Source of the DNA: Umbelopsis ramanniana AG
Taxonomy: Eukaryota > Mucoromycota > Umbelopsidomycetes > Umbelopsidales > Umbelopsidaceae
Assembly (NCBI RefSeq): GCF_025399195.1
Contig: NW_026252138.1
Coordinates: 114,261-178,260, forward strand
Length of the DNA: 64,000 nucleotides
Direction: 5' to 3'
How positions within the stretch are numbered: the first letter of the stretch is position 1; each line of letters starts with the position of its first letter. Under the pieces are notes generated by a model. The model had not been told where the DNA came from and did not search any database. It worked only from the letters and a program-made list of their open reading frames with translations. Of this stretch, positions 23,255-35,224 are shown in pieces. Position numbers and translations under genes: made by a program.

Positions 23255-25243
23255 ATGCCACTTACAAGAAGGATGAAGAGGCTTCTGGAAGCCGAAGAAG
23301 GACAGAATGATATAGACTCCCATGGTAAGATACTACTTTAGCTACAAACAGCGCTATCTGACAACAAACCCTGACAACTCAAAATACACGTAGAAAACCG
23401 AGTAGTGAAGAGAACAAGAAAGAATAGAAATAAGATTGATTACAATCATTCAGTAACTGTTGAAAGGAAGATCAAAAAGATCAATAAACGCCGAAACGCT
23501 CATACCACTTACTCTAATACAAAGCGACTAAGCACCGGACCTGAAACAATGCAAGAAGTAATACCCTCATTGTGTCAGCTCGATCGACTTCCAGCCGAGA
23601 TTATATTCGAAATAATGACTTATCTGACACCAACCACATTTCTTCATCTTGCTTACTTATGTCGTCGACTTTATCAAGTTGTTTGTGATGCACCTATTTG
23701 GGAGACAATTTGGCGCACGGCAGGCTTGAAGAAACCGGGACGGAAATGGAAATCGTATCGTGAAGTGGTTCTTACCGAAGCTGGGTCTATCTGTGAGCGA
23801 TGTTACCGAAAATCTAAAACTTTTGGCTCTAATTCTCCTATAAAAATCATGGACACTGATGATGACCTTATGATCTCCCTTTGCTGCCGATGCCGCTGTG
23901 ACTATTATGGTCAACACCCCGAACCGTATAAGGAAGAACAAGCTGAAGGACCTACGCAGACAGAAAGAAGTGTTAGGATTACCAAAATGCGAGCCAAATC
24001 TGAGTACAGGCTAACAGATGATGAACTCGAAGGTATCTCTGTAAATTACGCCCGAAATCCACACTATCGCAGCGCCGCTCCAATGTGCTTATACGATAAG
24101 AAAGAAATCATCCAAATGGCTAGAATAGTCCATGGAGGTGATATTGGTATTGAAGCAGCTCGAGAGGCGACTATTAAAAAAGGCAATGCAATGATTGAAT
24201 CTCGACGCCGAAACAAGGAAACCAGAAAAACTCGTTTGGAAGAGCGACTCGCTGAAGCAAATTTGACGAACATGGTTAACCACTATGCGTGCAGGCAATA
24301 TATTGAGTCATCGAAAGGAGGGGACTTGGAATCAATCGTTATCATACTTCAAGCTGAAGCCGAAAGGCTACGACTGATCCAGAATCGAAAAGCGGAATTG
24401 GATGCGGAAATAGCTACTTCTGGGATTCAAAATGTACCACCACTTTGTCTGATTGGATATCACGGATATGTTAACAGCGGAATTGGTTCAGTCGTAGGAG
24501 TCCTCTCAGAAGCAAGAAAGCAAGAAGTATTAGCAAAAAAGCAACAAGAAGTGACAAGAACTAAGAATGTCCGAAGACAAGAACTCATTGGCAAACTGAC
24601 GGCTGCTGGATTAACTCTACGCTCCGATTCAAAATTGTGTCAACAATATATCGATTCTGCTACTGGAGATGCGGATAGCATTGTTGTTACCATGAAGGAA
24701 ATGGACTGGTTCTTTCGATGCACCACTTATGCAACAAGTCGAAAGTTTCATTACTATTCATACGGAGAGAGCGACTATGATACTGATGACGACGATTACG
24801 GCTATCGTAGAGACTGGTGGCAGAATGACCGTGGTTGGGATCAACCTCGCAAGCAATATCATATCAACAGTGAAAGAGGAAAGGACACGGCTCTGGAAAC
24901 ATGGATAACAAGCAGAATGAACAAAAGATTATATCAGAGAATTGACCAAGATCCAGACGACCAATTTCGACCACCGAGCTCCCTTTGGCCCGCTATCAAT
25001 GAAAAATGGCAAAGCGCTATTAGACGTCGTGCTTTACAAGAACTGACTTCTCATTACCGCAAGTATTATCAAAACTTGGTAAATACGTCAGACGCGAGGG
25101 AAATATCAGTCTCTGAGCGTCAAGTAATTGACTGGCTGGATGAACCCGAAGCAGTAGTTGGTTCGAGGCTTTCTAGTGCGCTGAGACTTATTATGGGAGA
25201 AAATTGGCATCGAGAATTGATTGACATAATAAGCATACTCTGA
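23255..25243 (+). CDS. F-box protein with a Cys4 zinc-site and internal repeat, 639 aa
   Basis: Exons 23255-23324 and 23394-25243 (69-nt intron, GTAAGA...CGTAG) join in phase. The F-box lies near residues 80-125: LDRLPAEIIFEIMTYLTP, LHLAYLCRRLYQ, PIWETIWR. Such proteins recruit targets to SCF ubiquitin ligases through Skp1. Next comes CERCYRKS...CCRCRC, two CxxC pairs about 30 residues apart, which look like a zinc site of the kind seen in XPA-like and other small zinc folds. The rest is highly charged and contains two related segments, RLEERLAEANLTNMVNHYAC followed by RQYIES, and RQELIGKLTAAGLTLRSDSK followed by CQQYIDS; each ends in a stretch with D[LA][ED]SIV[IV]. A Tyr/Asp-rich linker (YDTDDDDYGYRRDWW) follows. 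I do not know a named orthologue. ATGs at 23111 and 23168 in the same frame could give a longer N-terminus; 23255 was chosen because the sequence before it is poor in coding character. Confidence 0.85.
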
Positions 25244-27202
25244 CAACAGCGTATATAAGAGATGATACTAAACATTGAAATGCCTAATTCATATGATTAT
25301 AGCAGTACCCTACGTAATTTGAATAAACTTGCGCAGGAAGCAATTTATCCACCAGAAGAAAATATGACCAACAGGAACAATTAAAAAATTGTCTTTAGAT
25401 CACCATTACATTTAACACCTAGTCCATACCATGCCAGTGTATTTGCAAGCCCTGCGCTTATGGCTTATGAGATTTAAGTATGGGACTGAATAGTATTTCT
25501 TTAACTGGTATAAAATTTGATCGTTTCAAATGCTAGTATAACGCCGAAGCAATATCAGATTATTTTAGACTGTAGCGATTCATATGCCAAAATTTAATAC
25601 CTTTCGTTCTATTGTCTAAATGCCACAATGGGGTGAAGGCCTAATGCTTTAGGGCCAGACCAAATTTCTGTCGTGATCTGCAACCTAATGTATTTTACAT
25701 TATTGAATGCTCTCAACGGACTGATTTAATTATCATACCTTTTTGAAGTCACTATTTAGAAAAGGTAATGTACGCTATGGAGCTCATTTCGCTAAATCGT
25801 AGGGGCCCTGACGTCGAGCATAGCAAAATATTGTCCATGGTAAGGAAAAATGCTCAAAGCACGAAAGTGTTAATCGGTCTTAATCAGAATTCCAACAATG
25901 TAATCATATTTTCAGTGACATTTTTCAGAACAGAGATAGATTTGGCCTTACTGTATAGCACATCACAGCCTGTTCATGAACATCATTGTCAGGGTACCAG
26001 ACACCGATTGAATTTTTATCTCATTTTAGTATTGGCTTTGGTAGTAGCTTAAGTTCTACAAAGTAGTACGCAAAATGTTGAGCAGCTAGCAAATTTCCAA
26101 CAGATCAGCAAGGGATGTGACTACTGCTGTTAGACCTTTAGTTGTTTGGTGTGGAAATCTGATCAGATACTGTAGTAACATCTAGGAAATTGGAGAACAG
26201 GTCAGTCTAATTTCAACACCCCCGCTGGCAGCAGACTTTCCGCGAATTCTTTTCTTGTCCCCATATACGACGTTGACATGATCAAAAGGTGTATTCATTA
26301 TTTAAAGCAATATAATCGAGGCGTTTTCATACTATTGCAATGGCGCATTGTTGGTTATGCAGCGATATACATACAGCTTTGATGACATACCGGTACGCTC
26401 CACTGCACGGACACATCTGTATATGCCTAGCATGCTTACCACTAACGCTAGTATTCATGCTGTGGCTACTCTGCAAAAACAGTGCTGAATCTTTAAACAT
26501 AATACCAATGCTACAGAATCACCACCCCAAGTCCGTTATCAAGCATGACACATGTTCAAGTAGCTTAAGGAACATCCTTACTCTATCTCCCAGATCCATT
26601 CCGCACTTCATTTTCGCCGAATTATTTATAAGTCTCCGCTTACGATGATGACTTCGTTTTGAACACAAACCCTGATGTATAGCATGACAGCTTTATGACG
26701 TCTCGTTTTGTATCAACATTATTGGAACGGGCTCCATTTGTACGCTTCCAGTCATCTGTGAAATAACCTACATGTTCCAGACTATTCTGGGATTATCAAA
26801 AGCTTAGATAAAGGAAATCGATCTTATCATATTGATCGCCATTGCCATCTTACTGTGAATAATGCTTTTCAGATCGAGCGAAATACTGGACTAACAAAAT
26901 TATCTGCAGATGCAGATACAAATACAACAGTTTTTTGTAAATGGGTCACTGTATGATTATATATTTGGTCAAAGGATGCGAGTCAGGTTTATAAAAAGGT
27001 GAGATGTGAGATTGCTTTTCTATACAGTCGTATGCAAAATGTGTTGATCGCACTTTTGTGGATGAGAGGAGTCTGAAAAGAGTTATTGAAGATATTATTT
27101 GACATTGAGTGGAGGCCATGGATGCAAGAGGGGGAGGGCTTGTTTTTTTGAAAAAAAAAAAAAAGCGGCATTCGGTGATAGAGGTGGAGAATTGTGGGCG
27201 GG
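25244..27202. other. Intergenic, 1.96 kb, no gene seen
   Basis: The largest empty stretch in the window, between two convergent genes. Short open frames exist (for example a Cys/Leu-rich one at 26340-26648 on the plus strand) but none resembles a known family, shows splice support, or differs from chance. An A13-type tract lies at 27151-27164 inside the 3' flank of the GATA gene. Confidence 0.5.
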
Positions 27203-28162
27203 CTATGCTCGTGCATACGAGATTGGTTGTCGATGATGGTTTGGTGATGCATCTCTGAACGGTGAAGGCAGTGTACGACATGACATGGATTCCATTTGCG
27301 TCGGACTAGATAGAGCTGGCGATGGTATATCGGCTTGATCTTCGTCTCGAAGCGTCAGAGCATGGTCCAAATCACGGATCATGCATCGAGTCTTTTGTAA
27401 AAGTGACTCCAAGTGTTTTGCCTCTTGTTCCAATTCCTTTCGGTGAGCTAAAATTTCATGGCGGCTCAATCGATCGCACTGCTGGCTATTTATCGGTGGG
27501 AGCGTTTTCAGCGGCGGTAGCTCAATTGGCGGTAATGGGGTTGGATTTTCAACCTTGGATGGTTGATAAACAGGAGATGGAATTCCTTGCGAGTTAAATT
27601 GCGAGGTTGGCTGCTGTTCTTCACTCCGTGGGATGTGAGTAATCAAAGAATTTTTAGAAGCAGTATTTGGTCGCATTGGTATGGGTTTAGAGATAACTTG
27701 AGCTTCTCCACACTGGGTATGCTCAGCTGATGGACTTGTTGGGGTGGATGATGTCTTGTTGACCGATGCTTTTAGCGGCTTTAGGTATACTGGCCTTTTG
27801 GTTTCTCCCATGGCTTCTTGTTGTGGCCCACGCTTACCAAGGCCAACCAAAGGGGAAGTTTCGATGGCCGAATGTCTTCTATGAGGGGCTGGATGAGCGT
27901 TCCCCTCGTCCTCTTCATCAGTATGAGATTCAGATGATGAGGTTGAAACGTTGATTTTCGATCGCTGGCGCCTTCTCCGTTGAATAACAGCTCGCTTCAT
28001 GCTGAGTGGTCGATGGATATGATGTAGTTTGAAATACAGGCCACAAGCATTACATATTGGATTTCCTTCTTCATCTCTTCTCCAGAGTGGAGTGTTTTGC
28101 GTATTACAATTGAAACACTGCATGGATGTTTTCTGGGTATCGCTTATTTCAAGATGAAGCAT
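27203..28162 (-). CDS. GATA zinc-finger transcription factor, 319 aa
   Basis: Single-exon gene; first ATG at 28162 ([13 protein letters not shown]). The DNA-binding domain is at residues 15-70: Cys-x2-Cys, 17 spacer residues, Cys-x2-Cys (CFNC...[17 protein letters not shown]), then [16 protein letters not shown] and a basic tail [11 protein letters not shown]. The 17-residue loop and TPLWRR are the fungal nitrogen/iron GATA type, binding HGATAR. The C-terminal third has a heptad-like helix ([19 protein letters not shown]), as in the Dal80/AreB/Gzf3 repressor group where a leucine zipper mediates dimerisation. The middle is Pro/Ser-rich. The finger resembles regulators of nitrogen metabolism, and DUR3 in this window carries GATA sites, but a role in light, iron or development is not excluded. 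Confidence 0.92.
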   Translation of the reverse strand: MLHLEISDTQKTSMQCFNCNTQNTPLWRRDEEGNPICNACGLYFKLHHIHRPLSMKRAVIQRRRRQRSKINVSTSSSESHTDEEDEGNAHPAPHRRHSAIETSPLVGLGKRGPQQEAMGETKRPVYLKPLKASVNKTSSTPTSPSAEHTQCGEAQVISKPIPMRPNTASKNSLITHIPRSEEQQPTSQFNSQGIPSPVYQPSKVENPTPLPPIELPPLKTLPPINSQQCDRLSRHEILAHRKELEQEAKHLESLLQKTRCMIRDLDHALTLRDEDQADIPSPALSSPTQMESMSCRTLPSPFRDASPNHHRQPISYARA

Positions 28163-29132
28163 TTGAAGAAGCTCAAGCAAGAAGAAAAGGAAGAAAGGTC
28201 GGCGATGCAGCGGTGCGTATAATATATATTTTATAAAAATAAAAAACTTTCATCATCCTTGTCTTGAAAAACGTGTGGAGAAGGAAAATAACCCTTTGGA
28301 GCGGAGATGCAACGTGCAGGGATGAGATGAGTTTGGATGACAATTGCGACAGTTTAGAGTCACAGTGATAGCCCACATTTAATCTACTGCCCACTAGCGA
28401 AGCATTTAAACGTAGTATCAAGCATTAAAGATGTTGTCCATTCAGATATTTTGCTACGATTTGCGAACGTATGTTAAGTCGCCTTCTTCATTCAGCCGGG
28501 ATTCTCAAGCTCCGTCTGAAAGTTTTCTCACGCCTCGGCTGCCCCAGTCGAGTCAGCAAGGCAAGCCGTTAAAAAATGTATATTTACGCTTTATTTGATC
28601 AAATTGGTGCCATGTGTTCTGCATCTCATCCGTTCCTGGGCAACAAACTGGTCTGTTGGGGTGATTTTCGATCAAATACAGATGCAAGTAGATCATGCCT
28701 ATTGTCCACACCAAAAGAGAATTTGTCGTTCAACTGCTTGACTGATATTGCAGTTTAGTAACTGTATGATACAATAAGACAGGATCTATATCCTGGTCTG
28801 GTTTACGATGTTATTTCCTAGAATATAATCAAAATATTGTCCCTGGCGGCTTCAAACTCACGGGCTTCTAGATTTTTTCAAACATATGACCACTTTAGGT
28901 AAATCGAACCCTGTTTGGATGTCTATCTGTGTATTTTGGGGCTGAGAGGTTGGCAGTACGAGACGATAGCTTTGGAGTGTTCACGGATGATTTTGAAAGT
29001 GGATGGGTTTCGAGTCCCGTCCTGCCCAAAAAAAAAAAAACGCCCAAAAAAAAATCATTAGAATGAGACTGTTCAATGAGCTGGTGAGATGGTTCAGCGC
29101 GAGTTGCAGTAGTTACGCTCGTTTGACATCTA
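28163..29132. other. Divergent promoter region, 0.97 kb
   Basis: Between the GATA gene (minus) and INTS9 (plus). A TATA-like tract (ATAATATATATTTTATAAAA) is at about 28217-28236, 55-75 bases upstream of the GATA ATG. The right part carries a tRNA-like sequence with oligo-A runs, listed separately. Confidence 0.45.
28938..29056 (+). other. Possible degraded tRNA-like sequence followed by oligo-A runs
   Basis: A perfect 6-bp hairpin, GATGGG/CCCGTC with loop TTTCGAGT (29002-29021), resembles a tRNA T-arm and its pol III B box with one extra T. An imperfect A-box-like TTGGCAGTACG lies about 55 bases upstream, and the 3' side CCTGCCC partly pairs with GGGCTGA. Twelve or more A then follow, CGCCC, and a further nine A. 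The D-arm and anticodon arm do not fold, so it is not a working tRNA gene. It could be a tRNA pseudogene or a tRNA-derived short interspersed element. Confidence 0.25.
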
Positions 29133-31627
29133 ATGAAAGTGCAATGTCTCGATCGCCAGAATAGCCCTCAAAATTGCTTTCTCATCAAGCTCCGGCAGCT
29201 CACCATTTTAGTCAATTGCCCCCTTGTAATAAGCTCACTGTTACCGTCTAACCAACACGACCATGATCAGCAGCAGGAAGCACAGACCCAGATTCCCGAC
29301 TTTGCTGCGGTATTATCCTCATATGTTGAAAGACAAAAAATGCTCCTGGAAGATCCTGTCGGCCAATCTGACATGCCCAATGAAGCCACTTGTGTCTTCA
29401 GTATACCCGACCTGAGTCTTGTCGATGTACATGCTATCGATTGTGTGCTTTTAACAGGCACCAAGCATGTGCTCGGCTTGCCGTTCCTGACCGAATATCT
29501 TGGCTATAAGGGAAGGATATTGGCTACAGAATCGTCCATTGAATTTGCTAGGTATGGCAATTGATTGTTGAGGGTGTATGTTTTCTTCAACGAATTATTA
29601 ATGTTGAGTGCTTTGGGGTTGGCAGTCAGCTAATGGAGGAATTAGTATTATATCATGGGCAAACAACGTCTTCTGCATCTCGTGATACACCCTCCACATC
29701 TATGGCCAAGACGGGACTATCAGCCTCGGATGACGGATGGAGATCTATCTACACGTTGAGGGATGCAAGGTCATGCATTAATAAAATCCAAGCAGTTCGA
29801 TTTCGTGAAAATATCGTAGGTACTTCGTCATGAATGACTGCACTTATGAACGTTGCTAATGGCACATCAATTTTTGTTAGACGTTGTTTTCAACAATGCG
29901 AATCATCCCATATAGCGCTGGTCATTCATTAGGTAGTGCCAATTGGTCCCTGGAAGCTGGATATGAGAAGGTGGCCATTCTTTCCTCCACATCCCTCAGC
30001 ACTGATATACACCCAGCACCATGCGACTTGGGGGTGCTGACTGGTGCGAAGGTCATCATATTCAGTGATCTCGTGAACAATGGAAATTACGACGGAATGA
30101 AGCAGGATGAAATAGAGCCACTCTCGGCTTCTAAAAACAGGCTATTTTCATATGTTGGTAAGGACCTAGTCAATGATATATGGGATCGCGGTAACCTCAA
30201 ATTTACATCCTCTCGGCATACTAGGTCGTGCCATAAGGAGCCGCCACAATGTGATTTTTCCTCTTTGCACTTCAGGCATCGTCTATGATTTGATCCCTGA
30301 AATTCGACAATATTTAGCGACCATGGGCATAGAGGTTGGTGGCGAGGATCAATCGCAACTGACAATGTATATGGCAAGCCCGGTGGCCGACAAGTCATTA
30401 CAATATTCAAATATTTGCGGTGAATGGTAAATTGAATGGTTTCTGGTCCTTATACGTGAATTATAACTAATGCTGTCACCACGTTAGGATGACCGATCAG
30501 CATCAGGATATGATGTATGTTCCTGAAGAGCCTTTAATTCATGGTGAACTATTGGCCAAAGGCGGACTACAAGTGATCAAATCGATGGACGGTTCTATGA
30601 TTGGTAAACAAAAGATAAAAGAGCCATGTATCGTCTTCACAGGAGATTATCGCAATTTGAGCAAAGGGCCAGTCAAATGGTTCATTAATCGATGGAAATC
30701 GTCCTCTCTGAACGTGTGCATTTTCATCGGTGAGTACTCACGTTGTGACCCACGGTTTAGTCTGTTTCCGAAATCAAAAATTACCATGTCTTACTGAACG
30801 CTGCGATCTTTCTTAGAACCCGATACACCGCCTCTAAATGATCTAGCTCAAAGTATCACAAGCAACAGCGAAATGACACTACTACGAATACCAATTGATC
30901 ATCGCTTGACACTAAGCCAAGTCCATGAACTATTGGAGCGACATTGTGCGCACGCAGCAGCTACTGTCCATGTTCTCTTCCCGAAGTTTCAAGGTCCCGA
31001 CAAGTGGACGACCTATGGCAACATGAAATGGAAAACATATGAGAGTGGAGAAGTCATTACTATTGACCTGCAGCATCAATGGGAGCGCATAGCCGTAACC
31101 GAAAAGGTAATAGCATGATGGGTAATTTATCCCAACTGAAAATAGTTTTCTCACACGTGGATTGAAATATCGTAGTTAGCAAAATCGATGGCTATCCGAC
31201 CTTTTCCCTTGGATGAAGGAAAATTCTTTGCTCCATTCAGTGGTATTCTGTCTCTTCATGACAATCGACTGGAGCTATCGCCTTTATTGAGTGTACGCCA
31301 CCACGAGTTGATAGAGTTGCACAAGAAGCGGACTCTTTTTAGTGAACCACGAATGAAGCAATTGGTGGATCGTCTCAATGAAGTAAGTTGTGTTACTTTA
31401 CTGGTTCGGCTATTGACTCCTTTAACTAACCTGATATAAAGCTTGGGATATCTACGTCGTCCCTGGATATCGATGTAGGTGAAACATCTGTCATCCTACA
31501 ATTGCCTTCGGACATGAACGCTAGGATCATCATCGGCCATCAAAGCACTCGCATTGAAGCAAGTGACGAGAAGACACGGTCGTTTTTACGAGACGTCGTC
31601 CTGCATAACATTGTTGAATTGGCTTGA
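29133..31627 (+). CDS. INTS9: Integrator complex subunit 9 (INTS9), 670 aa
   Basis: Eight exons (29133-29551, 29626-29815, 29881-30157, 30225-30426, 30488-30729, 30817-31106, 31176-31382, 31442-31627) total 2,013 nt in phase. This is the catalytically inactive metallo-beta-lactamase/beta-CASP partner of INTS11 in Integrator, which cleaves nascent snRNA and other RNA polymerase II transcripts. Landmarks follow the animal protein in order: DVHAIDCVLLTG, LPFLTEYLGYKGRILATE, LMEELV, IPYSAGHSLGSANW (animal TPLSSGYALGSSNW), TSGIVYDL, ASPVADKSLQYSNICGEW (animal ISPVANSSLEFSQIFAEW), PCIVFTGDYRNL, and C-terminal VLHNIVELA. The zinc-binding HxHxDH motif of active nucleases is absent, as expected for INTS9 rather than CPSF73 or INTS11. 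Integrator is generally missing from yeasts and moulds, so its presence marks an early-diverging fungus. Confidence 0.93.
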
Positions 31628-31779
31628 CCTTTTTGTTTTTACCCCGTGTTTTGTTTGATCTTGCTTATTATTTTCTCTCTGTCTTATTTCTCTCTTACTT
31701 TCTTCTTTTTACTATTATTACCACCTGCTTTTGAGTTTTTTCCTTTTTACCACCATTTTGCAACTCATTTGCATTCGCC
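31628..31779 (+). promoter_or_regulatory. Pyrimidine-rich promoter/terminator spacer between INTS9 and Uds1
   Basis: Only 152 bases separate the INTS9 stop from the Uds1 start. The coding strand is strongly C/T-rich, for example TTTTCTCTCTGTCTTATTTC and TCTTACTTTCTTCTTTTTAC. Such tracts are a common core-promoter feature in fungi. The same spacer must also hold the INTS9 3' end signal. Confidence 0.5.
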
Positions 31780-34700
31780 ATGGCCAAAGTAAGATCTACT
31801 TGTTATACCCACTTTCCGCTTGTAACCATTTCATTTCCATAAACCTTGTGTACCATGATTTTTGACAATGATGTTTTTGATAGCCGGCAACGAATAAGCT
31901 TATGAACAACCCGTTCTTTGCGAATCGCCATCAACCTGTTATAAATGCAAATCAGGCCCCCATTGCAAAATCACCAGGTCAGCTCAAGTCGAAATGGCAA
32001 CCAACGGCCGTACCAAAAATGGAAAGTCCTGTCAAAATACCACAAACTTTACCAGAGAAGAAGCAAACAGAAGCTCCCGCTGAGACACCAGTCTCCGTTC
32101 AACACGTCCCTGAAACCCCTCTACCAAAGCCTGCTGAGCCGAAGCCATCCGAAAAAATAATAGAGCCACCATCGCCTGTCGAGTCGCCCGTCGAAACTAA
32201 GCCCAAAACAGAGTCTACTGTCGCTAGTCAGCCCGACCAATCTCTTGGGAATGATTTTGGCTCTTCGACACCAAGCAAGATGGAGACGTCGCCTACAGAA
32301 CAGACCGAAAGGCGGAAATCGTTTATTTCGTCCGCTTCCATGGAATCTCCATTACCATGGAAAAGCTTTGAAATAGCCGAACGACCGCAAAGCCAGCTAT
32401 TATCTTCGTTGGGCGGAACAGAGGATCTTGACGATATGATTATGCAGCTTCTCGTCTCGCAAGCGGTTATTGACGCAAAAGATTTTGAAGTTTTGACCAT
32501 GGAGGAAGTGGAGAATCTAAAAGAGGTAAAGGAGCGAGTCGCATGTATAAAATGAAGTCGTGAAACGTGCTTCATTAGCAACTGGTAGTAACACCGCCAA
32601 TTTTCTTGCTGCAGAGACATATTGCACTGACACATCGGATAGAAGATCAAACTTCTAAATTATCTTTAGAGTCAAAAATGAGGGAGGCTTCGCAGTCGCT
32701 GGCTCGACTGCACCATACCAACAAGAAGATGGCTCAGCAGTCCCAGGAGCAGTTCATGGCTTCAACCAAAAAAGTCGATCAGGAGGCGAAGGAATTATGG
32801 AGGCTTATGAAATTAGGTTCGGAAGCTCAGCAACGTTTGCTACAACACACGGCTGGTACACTCAGTGTTGGTGTGAAGGTACTGGAAGACCAGATATCTC
32901 GACGTCCAAAGAAGAATAGTAAGCCTGCGCCAGCCTCAATGAATACTGCCGACGCAGAAGAAAAGATACGAAAGCTTGCTCTCGAACTTCGAAAGCGGAA
33001 TCAGGAGGTGAACAAGCAGAGTGCAGAACTCGAGCAGCTGCGCTATGAAAAATTGCACGACATCGAATTTGAATCCAACAACAACGTTCAAACGAAGGAG
33101 CGAGAGATTCGAGAGTTACGTACTGAGTTAGAGCAACTGCATAATGGGCTGGACTTTTTGGTACGCCGACATCAACTAAATGGCCATGATGCACAAACTC
33201 AGCCGTCGGATATTCTGGCAAGCAGCTCGGCCAGCGAAGATTCTCTGTCGATCGACGGTACGCAAGGAGGGACCGACTTTTCTTTCAAATCATTCCATAC
33301 CAGTATGACAGAAGTCAATGCAGACGATGATTCTTCTACCACCATACCCGCCCACACCATGACTCTGAATGCTCTTGACAAATTGCTCAAAGAGTCCCAA
33401 AGTAAACTACGCAAGACCGAAAGTGAAGCAGAGGCAACCCGCGTAGCATTAGCAGAATCCAGGGAAAAGCTATCAAGGTATGAAGACGAGGAAGAAAAAC
33501 GGGGTCCAAAGTTAGGTGCCGACTTCCAGAAACTCAAAACCCAAAACGAACAGCTACTACAGGATCTGTTGGTACTGCAAAAGGACAACGCGAAACTCCG
33601 AGAAGATGCGAACGCTGCCCACAAACACCATAATTCTGTACTTGAGTCAGAATTTTCGCATGCAAAGGAGCAGCTGGAGAAGATGGAAGTGGATCTTTAT
33701 GGCCTCACTGAATTATTTCCCATGGAAAAGACTCACAGCAGCTCCTCTGAGCTCAGCCCCATCGAAATGGCAGCCGTCAAGATCAGAGACATGGTGAGCA
33801 AAAATATAAGAATAGAAGAGACTATGAAATCGATGGAGGCCGCGATCAAGATGCATGAAGAGGAGCGGGAGAACATGAGTGCAGAACTTCAGGCAGCCAG
33901 GTTGCAATTGCAGCTACGCCCATTGCCGACCAGCAGCCCACCAATATCTACAGATACTCGAGCAATGGAAGCCCGCGAAAAAGCCTTACAAAGAGAGCTG
34001 CAGCAATTTAAATCCGAAGTGTTTGAATTGAGGTCGCAGCGTGAGGAATGGGAGCGAAATGTGGAAACGAAGTCTGCGTCAGAAAGCCAACAAGCAACCG
34101 TAGTAAGAGAAATGCAAGACAAGCACCAGCAGGACATACAAGATCTTAGCGTCAAGCATCAATATAAAATGGAAACGTTGCAAACCAAACATCTAGGCGA
34201 GATAGAGCCACTCAAGGCTCAGCTTATCCTCCTTGAGCAGGAGAAGGAGCGACTTCAATGTGAGGCCGAATCTTTCGAAAAGCAGTTCGGCATCAACAAG
34301 CAGACTCTAGACAACATGAAGAATGAGCTAAACATAAAAGAAAACTCCATTAGCGCACTCAAGCTGGAGATGAGCAAGATGAAAGACATGTTGGAGCAGA
34401 AAACTCGATCAGAGGAAGCTTTATTCGCTGCTGAGCAGCAAATGCACAAAAATCATGATGCTCAAATGGACATGCTGAAAAGGGAGATCGAGGACCTAGA
34501 AACGAAAATGCGGCACAATGCGGATCAAGCCGAAGAGCTTATTTCATCCAAGACTCAACGCTTAAAAGCGACCAACGACCAAATTGTGCAGTTGGAGCAA
34601 GAACTTATTCAGCTTCGAGACCAAGTCTCGCAGCATACCGAGAATCAAAGCGACAGCGATGAAGTGCGACACCTCAAGTCTGAGATTCAAGAGCTTCATC

Positions 34701-35224
34701 GTAGCCGCGATATGATAGAACAGGAACTAGCCATCACTCAAAAACAACTGCGTGATACCCAAGAAGGTCTATTGACAGCCCAAAGCCAATTCACAGTGAG
34801 AGAATCCGCCTTGCTCTTGCAAAGTTCTAGCATCGAGGCCGATTTTGAAGCCATCTTCAAAGAGTACGAGAGACTCACGCGCAATATCACTGACTTTGCA
34901 AGTGAACGCCAAGCTTACGATGAACGCATTCACGAGTTGCTACAGTACAAGAATAGAATTCAGACTGAGCTTGCCGATGAAAAAGTCCGAAGCTTAAAGA
35001 TGGGCAACGAATCAAATAGTACTCAAACCCTTCGACGAGAATTTAGAAAACTCATGAGCGACGTCAAAGCTGAGCACCAGCGCGAACTGATGCAGGCGGA
35101 AGAACATCGAAAGAAACTCGAAAGTACGTTGAAAAATATAAGACGCGAAGAGGAGAAGCTACGTTGGGAGAAGCAATCCAGAGGCGTTCAGACCCATTTT
35201 GTATTTGAGCTTGATACAGCATGA
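31780..35224 (+). CDS. Uds1-family (up-regulated during septation) coiled-coil protein, 1,086 aa
   Basis: Exons 31780-31788 (just ATG GCC AAA), 31884-32525 and 32615-35224, all in phase. The N-terminal 200 residues are Pro/Glu/Ser-rich and disordered. The conserved Uds1 domain spans the second splice junction: LLVSQAVIDAKDFEVLTMEE, then ALTHRIEDQTSKLSLESKMR and EASQSLARLHH. From about residue 250 to the end the protein is almost pure coiled coil, with heptad patterns such as LKLEMSKMKDMLEQK and LEQELIQLRDQVSQH. In fission yeast Uds1 is induced at septation; the family is otherwise poorly described, and links to septum and cytokinesis proteins are inferred. The ATG position is supported because the three-codon first exon joins cleanly to PATNKLMNNPF. 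The gene ends with TGA after FELDTA. Confidence 0.85.

Noticed and set aside
26340-26648. Plus-strand 102-codon open frame rich in Cys and Leu
   Set aside because: No recognisable motif; length is within chance for this base composition; no splice partner.
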